Source: Firmicutes bacterium UBA5486 (GTDB taxonomy: Bacteria; Bacillota; UBA4882; UBA10575). From it: a stretch of 58,256 nucleotides of DNA. Within the stretch, counting starts at the first letter, position 1. The number at the start of each line of letters is the position of its first letter. The position numbers and the translations under genes are program-made. Positions 1 to 8,743 of the stretch are shown one piece after another. The stretch spans positions 1 through 58,256 of the forward strand of contig DIPO01000025.1 in assembly GCA_002427045.1 (NCBI GenBank), given 5' to 3'. The notes under the pieces were generated by a model that was not told the origin of the DNA, did not search any database, and saw nothing but the letters and a program-made list of their open reading frames with translations.

Positions 1-34
1 GCTTACATCGCAAAAAGCATTTACTAAATATAGA

Positions 35-63
35 TTGACATTTATCAATGGCTTTGATATATT
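35..63 (+). promoter_or_regulatory. Sigma-A-type promoter for the liv operon
   Basis: A perfect -35 box TTGACA (35-40) and a -10 box TATATT (58-63) are separated by 17 bases. Transcription would start near 70, giving a leader of about 90 bases before livJ. No other gene lies between it and livJ. Confidence 0.75.
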
Positions 64-161
64 TTAGTTTAATCATAACAAGATGAGAAAAGTACTTGCT
101 TGTGCAGGCAAATATTAATCTCATCTGTATATTTATAGATTTATAAAAGGGGGTAAAATAA

Positions 162-1298
162 GTGAGAAAAAAAATCCTGGCCTTAATGGTTATCTTTACC
201 ATTATATCTATTTTAGTTACAGGATGTAAGAAAAGTAATACTATAAAAATTGGGGCGATCATGTCGACTAGTGGCCCGGTATCTACTTATGGTATTCATA
301 CTCGAGATGCGATGCAAATGGCTATAAATGAGATCAATGCTAAGGGAGGCATTCTCGGAAAACAAGTCGAATTAATTGTTGAGGATGATGAGAAAAACCC
401 AGAAAAGACGATGAATGCATTGATTAAACTGGTTACTAAAGATAAAGTAGTGGCCGTACTTGGAGGACTAACTAGTGATTGTACTTTAGCAATTACTCGG
501 GAAGCCCAGCAGAGAAATGTTCTTCTTTTTACACCGACTTCAACTAATGATACTGTGACTGATGCAGGAGATCTAATCTTTAGGTCATGCTTTAAAGATT
601 CTTTTCAAGGAAGTGTAGTTGCCCGTTTCGCAATTGAGACTTTAAATGCTAAAAAAGCTGCTATTTTATATGATATGAATAATGACTATTCAAATGGCCT
701 GACCAGGGCTTTCCAGGAAACCTTTGAAGATTTGGGCGGGACGGTAGTGGCTACTGAATCTTATGCCGGTGGAGATAAAGATTTTAATGCCCAGATTACT
801 AAAATCAAGGCAGCAGAACCTGAAGTTCTATTTATTCCTGATTATTATAATACGATTTCCCTTGTGATTAAACAAGTAAGTAATCAAGGACTTAATGTGA
901 CAATGCTTGGTGGGGATGGTTGGGATGAACTTACGGGTCAAGCTGGGGATGAAGCTATTGGCTCATACTTTAGTAATCATTATAGCCCGGATGCAGATGA
1001 TCCTGATGTTATAGAATTTGTAAAAAAATACAGAGAAAAATATAAAGTTACTCCTAATGCCCTTGCAGCTTTAGGTTATGATGGTGCCTATATCTTGCTG
1101 GAGGCTATTGAACGGGCTGGTTCTACTGATCCGAATAAGGTTAAAGAAGCTTTAATGGAAACTGATCGTAAGTTTGTTACTGGCCATATACAATTTGATG
1201 AGCATCATGACCCAATTAAATCAGTAACTATGTTAAGGATTATCAAAGGAGCAGACGGGAAACTTGCTACTGAATATGTAGGAATGGTAAATCCTTAA
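162..1298 (+). CDS. livJ: Branched-chain amino-acid-type ABC transporter, substrate-binding lipoprotein
   Basis: This is the extracytoplasmic solute-binding component of a LIV-type (HAAT family) ABC importer. The 378-residue product starts with a basic, hydrophobic signal peptide ending in a lipobox LVTGC, with Cys22 as the probable lipidation site, so the protein is tethered outside the membrane. The mature part begins IKIGAIMSTSGPVSTYG, typical of type I periplasmic binding folds (ANF-receptor/LivK). The start is GTG at 162, preceded by AAAGGGGGT. Four genes for the rest of the transporter follow in the same direction. The family takes leucine, isoleucine, valine, amides or urea; the substrate cannot be read from the sequence, so the liv name describes the family, not a proven ligand. 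Confidence 0.9.
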   Translation: MRKKILALMVIFTIISILVTGCKKSNTIKIGAIMSTSGPVSTYGIHTRDAMQMAINEINAKGGILGKQVELIVEDDEKNPEKTMNALIKLVTKDKVVAVLGGLTSDCTLAITREAQQRNVLLFTPTSTNDTVTDAGDLIFRSCFKDSFQGSVVARFAIETLNAKKAAILYDMNNDYSNGLTRAFQETFEDLGGTVVATESYAGGDKDFNAQITKIKAAEPEVLFIPDYYNTISLVIKQVSNQGLNVTMLGGDGWDELTGQAGDEAIGSYFSNHYSPDADDPDVIEFVKKYREKYKVTPNALAALGYDGAYILLEAIERAGSTDPNKVKEALMETDRKFVTGHIQFDEHHDPIKSVTMLRIIKGADGKLATEYVGMVNP

Positions 1299-1328
1299 AC
1301 GGAGTTATTCTTGTTAGCTACAGGAAAT

Positions 1329-1371
1329 AATAATGGTAATGGGAGAATTTACTTCTCCCATTACCATTATT
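1329..1371 (+). promoter_or_regulatory. Perfect 19-bp intercistronic stem-loop between livJ and livH
   Basis: The arms 1329-1347 and 1353-1371 are exact reverse complements around the five-base loop TTTAC. No U-run follows (the next bases are TGGTTCC), so it does not look like a simple intrinsic terminator. Its position directly after the binding-protein gene suggests an mRNA-stability or partial-attenuation element that lets livJ be made in excess of the membrane components. That role is inferred. Confidence 0.75.
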
Positions 1372-1406
1372 TGGTTCCTCAGATCCTACTTTGGAGGTGT
1401 AAATTT

Positions 1407-2306
1407 GTGGGAGTTATTCAACAGATTTTGCAACAAACATTAAACGGGTTGGCTTTGGGAGGCATTTATGCCTTATTAGCTTTGGGTTATACGATGGTTT
1501 ATGGGATTGTTAAGTTAATTAATTTTGCGCATGGTGATATTCTGATGTTAGGTGCCTTTGCTGGTTATTTTGTTCTGAATTATTTCGGAGTAACGCCGGG
1601 AACGCTTGTTTTATCTTTTATTATTTCTATGCCTGTTTGCGCAATAATTGGTATTTTAATCGAGAAAATATGTTATAAACCGCTTCGTGATTCTCCCAGG
1701 ATCAATGCCCTTATTACTGCGATTGGAGTTTCTTTATTTTTAGAAAATGGCGCCAGAGTCCTGCCGGTAATAGGGCCTAATCCCCGAGTATTTCCTACCC
1801 TTCCATCGGTAACCCACAACTTATTTGGGCTAGGAATTAGTAGAGTACAGATTCTGGTTTTTATTATTACGATTGGCTTGATGATTATTCTTAATTATAT
1901 AGTAAACTATACAAAAATCGGAAGAGCCATGCGGGCGGTCTCTTTTGATCAAGGAGCTTCGTCCCTGATGGGAATTAATGTCGATCGTGTGATCTCCTTC
2001 ACTTTTGCTTTAGGATCAGCTTTGGCTGCGGCGGCTGGTATTCTTTTTGCCAGTTCTTATCCTCAGGTTGAACCATATATGGGTATAATGCCTGGCCTTA
2101 AGGCCTTTATTGCGGCGGTTATGGGAGGGATTGGCAGTATTCCTGGAGCAATGCTAGGTGGTTTTATTTTGGGAGTAGCAGAAACCCTTACTAAAGGTTT
2201 TATTTCTTCTCAATTAGCTGATGCCTTTGCTTTTGGATTTCTCATTATTATTCTGGTGGTTAAGCCTACAGGGATTCTGGGTAAACCAGTAGGCGAGAAA
2301 GTGTAG
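1407..2306 (+). CDS. livH: Branched-chain amino-acid ABC transporter permease LivH
   Basis: Inner-membrane permease of the LIV-type importer, pairing with LivM to form the translocation pore. The 299-residue product is highly hydrophobic with about eight predicted membrane segments and the family signature near the N terminus (LNGLALGGIYALLALGYTMVYG). The reading frame is open further upstream to 1311, but that part covers the livJ-livH hairpin. I place the start at GTG 1407, eight bases after GGAGGTG, and the sequence from there matches the family's usual N terminus. It sits between livJ and livM in a five-gene operon. Confidence 0.9.
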   Translation: MGVIQQILQQTLNGLALGGIYALLALGYTMVYGIVKLINFAHGDILMLGAFAGYFVLNYFGVTPGTLVLSFIISMPVCAIIGILIEKICYKPLRDSPRINALITAIGVSLFLENGARVLPVIGPNPRVFPTLPSVTHNLFGLGISRVQILVFIITIGLMIILNYIVNYTKIGRAMRAVSFDQGASSLMGINVDRVISFTFALGSALAAAAGILFASSYPQVEPYMGIMPGLKAFIAAVMGGIGSIPGAMLGGFILGVAETLTKGFISSQLADAFAFGFLIIILVVKPTGILGKPVGEKV

Positions 2307-2317
2307 GTGATATAGAT

Positions 2318-3337
2318 ATGAATAAAGATCGAAAAACCAACCTGATTTCGTTCCTAATTATACTTTTCGGGTTTATTCTCACCACCGGATTAGTTGCTTT
2401 TAGGGTAATTGATGAATATACAGCACAAATTTTGACCATCGGCGGGATCAATGTAATCATTGCCCTAGGCCTTAACTTAATCTCAGGTTTTACCGGACAA
2501 CTAGCTTTAGGCCACGCCGGATTTATGGCGGTGGGAGCTTACACCACTGCAGCTTTAATCATGAAGCTTAATGTACCAATTTTTCCGGCGATTCTGGCTG
2601 GAGGTTTAGTTTCGGCTGTTTTTGGGTTGCTAATCGGGTTACCTGCTTTGAGGTTGCATGGTGATTACTTAGCCATTGTTACTTTAGGATTTGGTGAGAT
2701 TATTAGAGTGATTATGGTAAATCTTAGTGATATTACGGGTGGGCCTGCCGGGTTAAAGGGGATTCCCCCTTTTACCACAAACTTTTTTTGGCGGCCAGTC
2801 CTCTCTTTTGCTTTGGTTTATATATTTTTAGTCTTAGTGATTATTATCTTAAATAATTTAATAAATTCTTCTCCCGGGCGTGCGATTATTTCTATTCGTG
2901 AAGATGAGATTGCTGCTAATGCCATGGGGATTAATGTTTTTTATTTCAAAATATTTGCTTTTACCTTATCAGCGTTCATCGCAGGATTGGGTGGGGGCAT
3001 TTATGCACCGTTTTTTGGTTATTTAAATCCTAATATGTTTAACTTTCAAAAATCTGTAGAGTTTCTAATTATTGTAGTTCTAGGTGGAATGGGTAATATT
3101 ACAGGGACAGTCCTTGCTGGATTTGGATTAACCTATCTTCAGGAAATTTTACGTTTCCTAAAAGATTACCGGCTGGTTATTTACCCATTAATCTTAGTTT
3201 TAATGATGCTCTTCCAACCCGCTGGTTTAATGGGCTTTTTTGGTAACAAAGGGTTTTCATTAACCCGTTTTGTGCGGGAGTTTAATCCTAAAAAAATATT
3301 CCGGATGAAAAATCCGGGTAAGGCGGGTGAAAAATAA
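2318..3337 (+). CDS. livM: Branched-chain amino-acid ABC transporter permease LivM
   Basis: Second pore-forming permease of the LIV-type importer. The 339-residue product is hydrophobic throughout and carries the LivM hallmark LGLNLISGFTGQLALGHAGF near residue 50 and a cytoplasmic loop around residues 190-210 (SIREDEIAANAMGIN) that is expected to contact the ATPases. It follows livH by 11 bases, and its stop codon shares one base with the livG start (TAATG), which points to translational coupling. The C-terminal tail of about 30 basic residues after the last membrane segment is slightly longer than usual. Confidence 0.9.
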   Translation: MNKDRKTNLISFLIILFGFILTTGLVAFRVIDEYTAQILTIGGINVIIALGLNLISGFTGQLALGHAGFMAVGAYTTAALIMKLNVPIFPAILAGGLVSAVFGLLIGLPALRLHGDYLAIVTLGFGEIIRVIMVNLSDITGGPAGLKGIPPFTTNFFWRPVLSFALVYIFLVLVIIILNNLINSSPGRAIISIREDEIAANAMGINVFYFKIFAFTLSAFIAGLGGGIYAPFFGYLNPNMFNFQKSVEFLIIVVLGGMGNITGTVLAGFGLTYLQEILRFLKDYRLVIYPLILVLMMLFQPAGLMGFFGNKGFSLTRFVREFNPKKIFRMKNPGKAGEK

Positions 3338-4128
3338 TGACCGTCTTAAAAGCAGAGAATATTTCTATTTTATTTGGGGGCCTGAAGGCTGTTTCTAATT
3401 TTAACTTGGAATTGAAAGCAGGAGAATTAGTAGGCTTAATTGGTCCGAATGGAGCAGGAAAGACTACAATCTTTAATATATTGACTGGGGTCTATACGCC
3501 AACCAGTGGCAGTATTTTACTGCAGGGTAGAAACGATAGCTTACAGAATGTTACCAAGTTCCAGCCTTATCAGATTACAGGTTTGGGGATGGCACGGACC
3601 TTTCAGAATATTAGACTTTTTAAAAACCTTACTGTACTGGATAATGTTAGGATTGCTACTCATTTTAATACGAAATATACGATCTTTCATTCCATATTAA
3701 GGCTTCCCGCTTTTTATAAAGAAGAGCAGAGAATTAAGAGAAGATGTAAGGAGCTCTTAAAGATCTTTGATTTAGAGCAAAAAAGCGATGAACTGGCAAA
3801 AAACTTGTCATATGGGGAACAAAGGAAACTAGAGATTGTTAGAGCACTAGCTACCAACCCTCATATTCTTCTTTTAGATGAACCGGCTGCTGGGATGAAT
3901 CCTCAGGAAACTCAGGATTTGATGGAATTAATTAAATTTATCAAGGAAAAGTTTAATTTGACGATATTATTAATTGAACATGATATGAACCTGGTGATGG
4001 GGATCTGCCAACGGATCATCGTTCTTGATTATGGCCAAGTTATTGCCCAGGGGAAACCTGCTGAAATTGCAAAGAACCCAAGGGTAATCAAAGCCTACCT
4101 GGGGAAGGAGAATGAGAATGATGCTTAA
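3337..4128 (+). CDS. livG: Branched-chain amino-acid ABC transporter ATP-binding protein LivG
   Basis: Cytoplasmic ATPase that drives the importer, working as a heterodimer with LivF. The 263-residue product has Walker A GPNGAGKTT at residues 36-44, the ABC signature LSYGEQRKLEI, and Walker B HILLLDEPAAG followed by the H-loop IEHDMNLVM. The C-terminal extension ending in KAYLGKE is typical of LivG. The ATG overlaps the livM stop by one base, and the end overlaps livF by about ten bases, so the operon is compact. Confidence 0.93.
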   Translation: MTVLKAENISILFGGLKAVSNFNLELKAGELVGLIGPNGAGKTTIFNILTGVYTPTSGSILLQGRNDSLQNVTKFQPYQITGLGMARTFQNIRLFKNLTVLDNVRIATHFNTKYTIFHSILRLPAFYKEEQRIKRRCKELLKIFDLEQKSDELAKNLSYGEQRKLEIVRALATNPHILLLDEPAAGMNPQETQDLMELIKFIKEKFNLTILLIEHDMNLVMGICQRIIVLDYGQVIAQGKPAEIAKNPRVIKAYLGKENENDA

Positions 4129-4825
4129 GGTAAAGAACCTCAATGTATATTATGGGAATATCCATGCTCTGCATAATATTAGTTTTGAAGTAAACGAAGG
4201 GGAGATTGTTACTCTGATTGGAGCTAATGGTGCTGGTAAGACTACTACTCTCCATAGTATTTCGAGACTAATCCCCATTGAATCTGGTGAGGTTGAGTTC
4301 CTTGGTCATACACTGCAAACTCTTTGGCCGCATAATATTGTGGAGTTGGGCTTGATACAAGTGCCGGAAGGAAGACGGATCTTCTCTAATCTTACAGTCA
4401 AGGAAAATTTAGAGATGGGTGCTTTTATTCGTAAAGATCGGGAACAGATCAAGAAGGATTACGAGATGATTTTCACTAGATTTCCCCGATTAAAAGAACG
4501 TCTTCGGCAAATGGCCGGAACGTTAAGTGGTGGGGAACAACAAATGCTGGCGATTGCTAGAGCTTTAATGTCCAAACCGAAGCTGTTGTTATTGGATGAG
4601 CCTTCGATGGGACTTGCACCTTTACTGGTAAAAGAGATATTTTCAATTATTCAGGAGATCAATAAAGCAGGAACAACAGTCTTACTGGTGGAGCAGAATG
4701 CTCACCTAGCACTTTCGGTTGCCGATCGGGCATACGTATTGGAAACCGGGAGAATTGTTACACAAGGATCTGCTAAGGCCCTAGCGAGCAGTGAGGATGT
4801 ACGTAAAGCTTATTTAGGGGGATAA
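4118..4825 (+). CDS. livF: Branched-chain amino-acid ABC transporter ATP-binding protein LivF
   Basis: Second ATPase of the LIV-type importer. The 235-residue product has Walker A GANGAGKTT, signature LSGGEQQMLAIARAL, and Walker B LLLLDEPSMGL, then VEQNAHLAL. It starts inside the end of livG. Three in-frame ATGs are available (4112, 4118, 4121). I prefer 4118 because AAGGAG (4105-4110) lies seven bases upstream, while 4112 is too close to it. The ending AYLGG is characteristic of LivF. It is the last transporter gene; the CBS-ACT gene follows after 32 bases. Confidence 0.92.
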   Translation: MMLKVKNLNVYYGNIHALHNISFEVNEGEIVTLIGANGAGKTTTLHSISRLIPIESGEVEFLGHTLQTLWPHNIVELGLIQVPEGRRIFSNLTVKENLEMGAFIRKDREQIKKDYEMIFTRFPRLKERLRQMAGTLSGGEQQMLAIARALMSKPKLLLLDEPSMGLAPLLVKEIFSIIQEINKAGTTVLLVEQNAHLALSVADRAYVLETGRIVTQGSAKALASSEDVRKAYLGG

Positions 4826-4857
4826 ATTAGCTATTAAATAAATGGAGGGGATAAGAA

Positions 4858-5487
4858 ATGTATGTACGTAACCGTATGACTGTTGACCCTTTTACGGTAT
4901 CACCGGATACTACGATTGCTGATGCTCTGGAGTTAATGAGAGTAAAAAAAATTAACAGAGTTCCGGTAGTTAAAAAAGGCAAACTAGCCGGAATCATTAC
5001 TGAGCGAAAGCTAATGGAAGTATCACCGTCTTCTGCTACCTCCCTTAGCATTTTTGAAATTAATTATCTTCTGTCAAAAACCAAGGTAGAAGAAGTAATG
5101 ACGAAAAATGTAGTGACGGTTTCCCCAGATGATTTACTGGAAGTGGCTGCTTTGAAGATGAGAGATAATGCTATTGGAGGGCTTCCGGTAGTAGAGAATT
5201 CTAGAGTAGTAGGGATTATTACGGAATCTAACATTTTCGATGCTTTTATTGAAATCATGGGGTTCAGGGAGAAAGGAAGCCGGATTTCGATCCTTATTCA
5301 AGAAGATCGCCCGGGTGTTTTAGCGGAATTAGCTAAGGCCATTGCGGCTTTTGATATCAATATTACTCATTTAGCTATTTATCATGGGGAGATTGTTTTG
5401 CGGGTTGATACCCATGAGCCAGAAGAACTTCTCCAGGCTTTAAGGGAAAAAGGATTTAAAATTACTTCGGTTTTTGAAACAGAATAG
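4858..5487 (+). CDS. CBS-CBS-ACT domain protein (AcuB-like)
   Basis: Probable cytoplasmic ligand-sensing protein of 209 residues. Two CBS motifs occupy residues 1 to about 130 (MTVDPFTVSPDTTIADALELM and MTKNVVTVSPDDLLEVAALKM are the two repeat starts), and an ACT domain begins near residue 138 (RISILIQEDRPGVLAELAKAI). CBS pairs usually bind adenosine nucleotides and ACT domains bind amino acids. This architecture is that of AcuB-type proteins, whose molecular role is poorly settled. Its position directly behind a LIV-type importer fits a role in sensing amino acids, but that is inference. An intrinsic terminator follows. Confidence 0.8.
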   Translation: MYVRNRMTVDPFTVSPDTTIADALELMRVKKINRVPVVKKGKLAGIITERKLMEVSPSSATSLSIFEINYLLSKTKVEEVMTKNVVTVSPDDLLEVAALKMRDNAIGGLPVVENSRVVGIITESNIFDAFIEIMGFREKGSRISILIQEDRPGVLAELAKAIAAFDINITHLAIYHGEIVLRVDTHEPEELLQALREKGFKITSVFETE

Positions 5488-5505
5488 ATAAAATAAAGTA
5501 AGAAC

Positions 5506-5544
5506 AAAGAGGCTATCACACGAATTGGATAGCCTCTTTTGTTT
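5506..5544 (+). terminator. Rho-independent terminator after the liv operon
   Basis: AAAGAGGCTATC (5506-5517) pairs with GATAGCCTCTTT (5528-5539), with a ten-base loop, followed by the T-rich run TTTTGTTT. It separates the liv/AcuB operon from the convergent DegV gene. Confidence 0.9.
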
Positions 5545-5659
5545 AAAGCTAGTAAAAGTGACTGAAGTTATTCATATGTCATCCAGACATTAGATTGGCT
5601 TAATACCTCCATGCTTTAAGAGTACACAAAGGCTAATCTTCCAAACCGAGCGATACGAG

Positions 5660-6502
5660 CTACGAGAATTGTATCGCTGCTCCTACAGTTCCAGGTCCAG
5701 TATGCACACCAATGACTGGGCCAACTTGAGTAAAGGTTGAAGCTTTAAGATTAAAAGCCGTTTCCAAAGCGGTTTTTAAATCAATGCCGGCTTGGTAGGC
5801 GGCACCATGGGCTACTACTAATCTTAAAGATTTTCTGCCGCGGGCAAGATCGCGGAAGGAGTTTACGATGCTTTTTAAGGCCCGTCCTTGGCTGCGAGCT
5901 ATTCCTTGAGGAACGTAGATGCCGTTTTCATTTACTCTGACAATTGGTTTAATATTGAGTAGGGAACCTAGTAAATTTGGGACCTTTCCAATTCTGCCTC
6001 CCTTATGCAGATATTCAAGGGTATTAAGGGTAAATAAAGTTTCGATATTATTTCTTGCCATAGAGAGTTTATCCAAGATTTCCGGGATCTTTAAACCCTT
6101 TTTGATCAGTTCGGCAGCTTCGATCATCATTAAACCAATACCGAGGCTGATCGTTTTAGAATCTACAATATGAATATTTGCTTTAAGTTTTTCTTTAGCG
6201 ATATGGGCAGAATTTAGGGTTCCACTTAATCCGGATGAAAGGTGGATTGAGAGGATTTCATCATTATCTTTCAATAATTGTTGATAAAAACGGACAAAAT
6301 CATCGGGTGAGGGTTGAGATGTTTTGGGGAGGGAATTACTAGTGGCTAGGCGCTTGTAAAATTCTTCTGATGCCATTTCCGAGTCATTAAACTCATCATC
6401 TTCAAATCTTAATTTTAAAGGAATAACATGAACATTTAGTTCCTTTTGCATCTCTTTGGTTAAATCCGCAGTACTATCAGTTACTAAAGCAATTTTTTCC
6501 AT
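5660..6502 (-). CDS. DegV family protein (FakB-like fatty-acid-binding protein)
   Basis: Soluble 280-residue protein with the DegV hallmarks KIALVTDSTADL at the N terminus, then IHLSSGLSGTLNSA and VDSKTISLGIGLMM, and a C-terminal TQVGPVIGVHTGPGTVG segment. In characterised members (FakB) it holds a fatty acid while the DhaL-type kinase FakA phosphorylates it. A FakA-type gene is present at 46.7 kb in this window, so the pair could act together, though they are not neighbours. The gene reads against its neighbours; AACGGAGG lies just upstream of the ATG. A short inverted repeat (AGCGATAC, 5649-5656, with GTATCGCT, 5671-5678) straddles the stop codon without a U-tract. Confidence 0.88.
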   Translation of the reverse strand: MEKIALVTDSTADLTKEMQKELNVHVIPLKLRFEDDEFNDSEMASEEFYKRLATSNSLPKTSQPSPDDFVRFYQQLLKDNDEILSIHLSSGLSGTLNSAHIAKEKLKANIHIVDSKTISLGIGLMMIEAAELIKKGLKIPEILDKLSMARNNIETLFTLNTLEYLHKGGRIGKVPNLLGSLLNIKPIVRVNENGIYVPQGIARSQGRALKSIVNSFRDLARGRKSLRLVVAHGAAYQAGIDLKTALETAFNLKASTFTQVGPVIGVHTGPGTVGAAIQFS

Positions 6503-6518
6503 TATAATCCTCCGTTAT

Positions 6519-6559
6519 TTTCCGGTTTGAATTGATATATAGTTGTTTATAACCGGAAA
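6519..6559. promoter_or_regulatory. Inverted repeat in the degV upstream region
   Basis: TTTCCGGTT (6519-6527) and AACCGGAAA (6551-6559) are perfect 9-base reverse complements separated by 23 bases, directly upstream of the DegV-family gene on the minus strand. It could be a two-site operator or the base of a leader hairpin; I do not recognise the motif. Confidence 0.45.
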
Positions 6560-6655
6560 CCTTTTATACACTTAGACGGTAAAAAGAAATAAAAGTTACA
6601 AAAAACTTCAAGATTAGCTTAATTTAAATATAATTTAACTCGAAGAAAAAAAGTC

Positions 6656-6684
6656 TTGACTTTTCTGTATTCAATGCTTATACT
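6656..6684 (+). promoter_or_regulatory. Sigma-A-type promoter for the ylxM-ffh operon
   Basis: -35 TTGACT (6656-6661) and -10 TATACT (6679-6684) are separated by 17 bases, about 50 bases before ylxM. The spacing and both boxes are close to consensus. Confidence 0.75.
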
Positions 6685-6732
6685 AATCAAGTGTAAAGTA
6701 AAGTTACTTGTCAGCAAGGAGGGCTCATCAAT

Positions 6733-7098
6733 ATGGAGTATTTAGTGAGGATGGGCCTACTATATGATTTTTATGGAACATTATTGACAAGGAAACAACA
6801 AAGGGTTTTCACCTTGTATTATATGTATAATCTTTCTCTGGCAGAAATAGCGGAGGAAGAAGGAACTTCCAGGCAGGCTGTACATGATCTTCTGCAACGT
6901 ACAGAGAAGATCTTAGAACGTTGGGAAGATAAAATGCAGTTAATGAAGAAATACTCACTGGAGAAGGAAGCTGTACAAGAGGTTATTGATGCTTTAAAAT
7001 CATTTAAGGTACTACTTCCTGAGGATACAGAGATGAATAATGCTTTTGCTGATCTACAAAAAAGCTTTGACAAACTAAGATCGATTCTTTTAGAATAG
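6733..7098 (+). CDS. ylxM: YlxM/p13-like helix-turn-helix protein
   Basis: Small 121-residue cytoplasmic protein of the UPF0122 (YlxM/p13) family. A sigma-70 region 4-like helix-turn-helix occupies about residues 15-60 (LLTRKQQRVFTLYYMYNLSL, then AEIAEEEGTSRQAVHDLLQR), followed by an acidic, helical C-terminal tail. In Gram-positive bacteria ylxM almost always precedes ffh, as it does here with a gap of 46 bases, and it is thought to act with the signal recognition particle. The ATG at 6733 is preceded by AAGGAGGG. Confidence 0.88.
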   Translation: MEYLVRMGLLYDFYGTLLTRKQQRVFTLYYMYNLSLAEIAEEEGTSRQAVHDLLQRTEKILERWEDKMQLMKKYSLEKEAVQEVIDALKSFKVLLPEDTEMNNAFADLQKSFDKLRSILLE

Positions 7099-7144
7099 TA
7101 GTGTTTTGAAGATATAAATTATTAAGGCGACTGGAGGATATGAT

Positions 7145-8476
7145 ATGGCTTTTTCTAATTTATCAGAAAAACTCCAGGAGACTTTCCGCCGGTTGCGCGG
7201 TAAAGGTAAACTGGGTGAAAAAGATGTAGATGAAGCTTTACGCCAGGTGAAATTGGCACTTTTGGAAGCAGATGTTAATTTTCGTGTAGTGCGAAGTTTT
7301 GTAAACCGCGTAAAGGAAAGAGCGATTGGCCATGAAGTACTAAATAGTCTTACCCCCGGACAGATGGTAATTAAAATTGTCCATGAAGAGCTTACGAAAT
7401 TAATGGGGGAGAAGGCTGAAAAGCTAGTTATTAGTGATCGGACTCCCACAGTTTACCTTTTTGCTGGGCTGCAGGGAGCAGGGAAGACTACTACTGTAGG
7501 GAAACTGGGAGTTTTCTTAAGGAAACAAGGACGCCGTCCGTTATTGGCGGCGGCTGATGTATACCGTCCGGCTGCTGCTAAACAGCTTCAGATTCTGGGT
7601 GAGCAAAATGATCTTCCGGTTTATGTTGGTGATGGAAAGAATCCTGTTTTGATTGCCTCTGAAGCAATAGAACAGGCCAGGCAATTGCAGCGGGATGTAG
7701 TATTGATTGATACTGCCGGGCGTCTTCATATCAATGAAGAATTGATGGGTGAACTACAAAAGATCAAAAAAGCTGCTGACCCAGCTGAGATTCTGTTGGT
7801 AGTAGATGCGATGACAGGCCAGGATGCCGTTACTGTTGCACAAAGTTTTAATGAGAAATTGGGTATTACTGGTTTGATTTTAACTAAATTGGATAGTGAT
7901 ACTAGGGGTGGGGCTGCTCTTTCTATTAGGGAGGTTACTGGCTGTCCGATTAAATTTATTGGTACAGGGGAAAAAATGGATGGGATTGAGGTTTTCCATC
8001 CGGAACGGTTAGCTTCCCGGATCTTAGGGATGGGCGATGTTTTAACCCTTATTGAAAAAGCTGAGGCTGCAGTCGAGGCTGAGCAGGCTAAAGACCTAAT
8101 GAAAAAAATCCAAAAGGATCAGTTTACTTTGGAAGATTTTTTACAGCAGATGAGGCAGGTTCAGAAGATGGGGCCTTTGGATCAGGTTTTTTCGATGCTT
8201 CCCGGTATCAAGCCAAAGCAACTTAAGGGTATGGCGATTGATGAAAGAAGCTTGAAGCATATTGAAGCGATTATTCAGTCGATGACTCCGCAGGAACGGC
8301 AGACTCCTCAAATTATTAATGCTAGCCGGCGGAAGCGGATCGCCAGGGGAGCAGGAAGGCCGGTTCAGGAAGTAAATCGGTTATTGAATCAATTTGAACA
8401 GAGTAGAAAGATGATGAAACAACTAACTAATCTAGGTAAAGGTAAAGGCGGGTTTCCCAAACTTCCATTTATGTAA
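7145..8476 (+). CDS. ffh: Signal recognition particle GTPase Ffh
   Basis: Protein subunit of the SRP, which recognises signal sequences of nascent membrane and secreted proteins. The 443-residue length is normal. The N domain is followed by the G domain with GLQGAGKTTTVGKLG (P-loop), DTAGRLHINEELM and TKLDSDTRGGAALS. The methionine-rich M domain covers about residues 300-430, with MLPGIKPKQL and the RNA-binding motif RKRIARGAGRPVQEVN. GGAGG lies close before the ATG. It is co-directional with ylxM and the ribosomal genes downstream, though a 267-base spacer separates it from rpsP. Confidence 0.96.
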   Translation: MAFSNLSEKLQETFRRLRGKGKLGEKDVDEALRQVKLALLEADVNFRVVRSFVNRVKERAIGHEVLNSLTPGQMVIKIVHEELTKLMGEKAEKLVISDRTPTVYLFAGLQGAGKTTTVGKLGVFLRKQGRRPLLAAADVYRPAAAKQLQILGEQNDLPVYVGDGKNPVLIASEAIEQARQLQRDVVLIDTAGRLHINEELMGELQKIKKAADPAEILLVVDAMTGQDAVTVAQSFNEKLGITGLILTKLDSDTRGGAALSIREVTGCPIKFIGTGEKMDGIEVFHPERLASRILGMGDVLTLIEKAEAAVEAEQAKDLMKKIQKDQFTLEDFLQQMRQVQKMGPLDQVFSMLPGIKPKQLKGMAIDERSLKHIEAIIQSMTPQERQTPQIINASRRKRIARGAGRPVQEVNRLLNQFEQSRKMMKQLTNLGKGKGGFPKLPFM

Positions 8477-8608
8477 AAATACTACTACCTTTTTGGTTTT
8501 GTATAATTTAACTATAATTCTTTTTTTCTGAGATGTTGTTGGATATTGGAGATTAACTCGAATTAAAGTTAAGCACTTGATTATGGTTAGATAAGCCATA
8601 GGCCTACT

Positions 8609-8672
8609 TTTCGCACTTTCCTAATTTAGCGGGCTTTTATTTGCCTTTGGTATGAAACTAAAGGGTGCGAAA
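8609..8672 (+). promoter_or_regulatory. Candidate structured leader upstream of rpsP
   Basis: In the 267-base gap between ffh and rpsP, TTTCGCAC (8609-8616) pairs with GTGCGAAA (8665-8672), and within it TTTAG (8625-8629) pairs with CTAAA (8658-8662), with a further GGGC/GCC possibility at the tip. No U-tract follows, so it is not an obvious terminator. It may be a leader element of the rpsP operon. I do not recognise it as a known family. Confidence 0.35.
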
Positions 8673-8743
8673 TGCAAGATGGGTAATTTGTAATTTCTCA
8701 ATTGATTTAGATGATAATAGTTTTGTGAGGAGGTGAAAGAAGT

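Noticed and set aside
1311..1406. Possible longer N terminus for LivH
   Set aside because: This in-frame stretch covers the perfect livJ-livH hairpin and has no good ribosome-binding site; GTG 1407 behind GGAGGTG gives the family N terminus.
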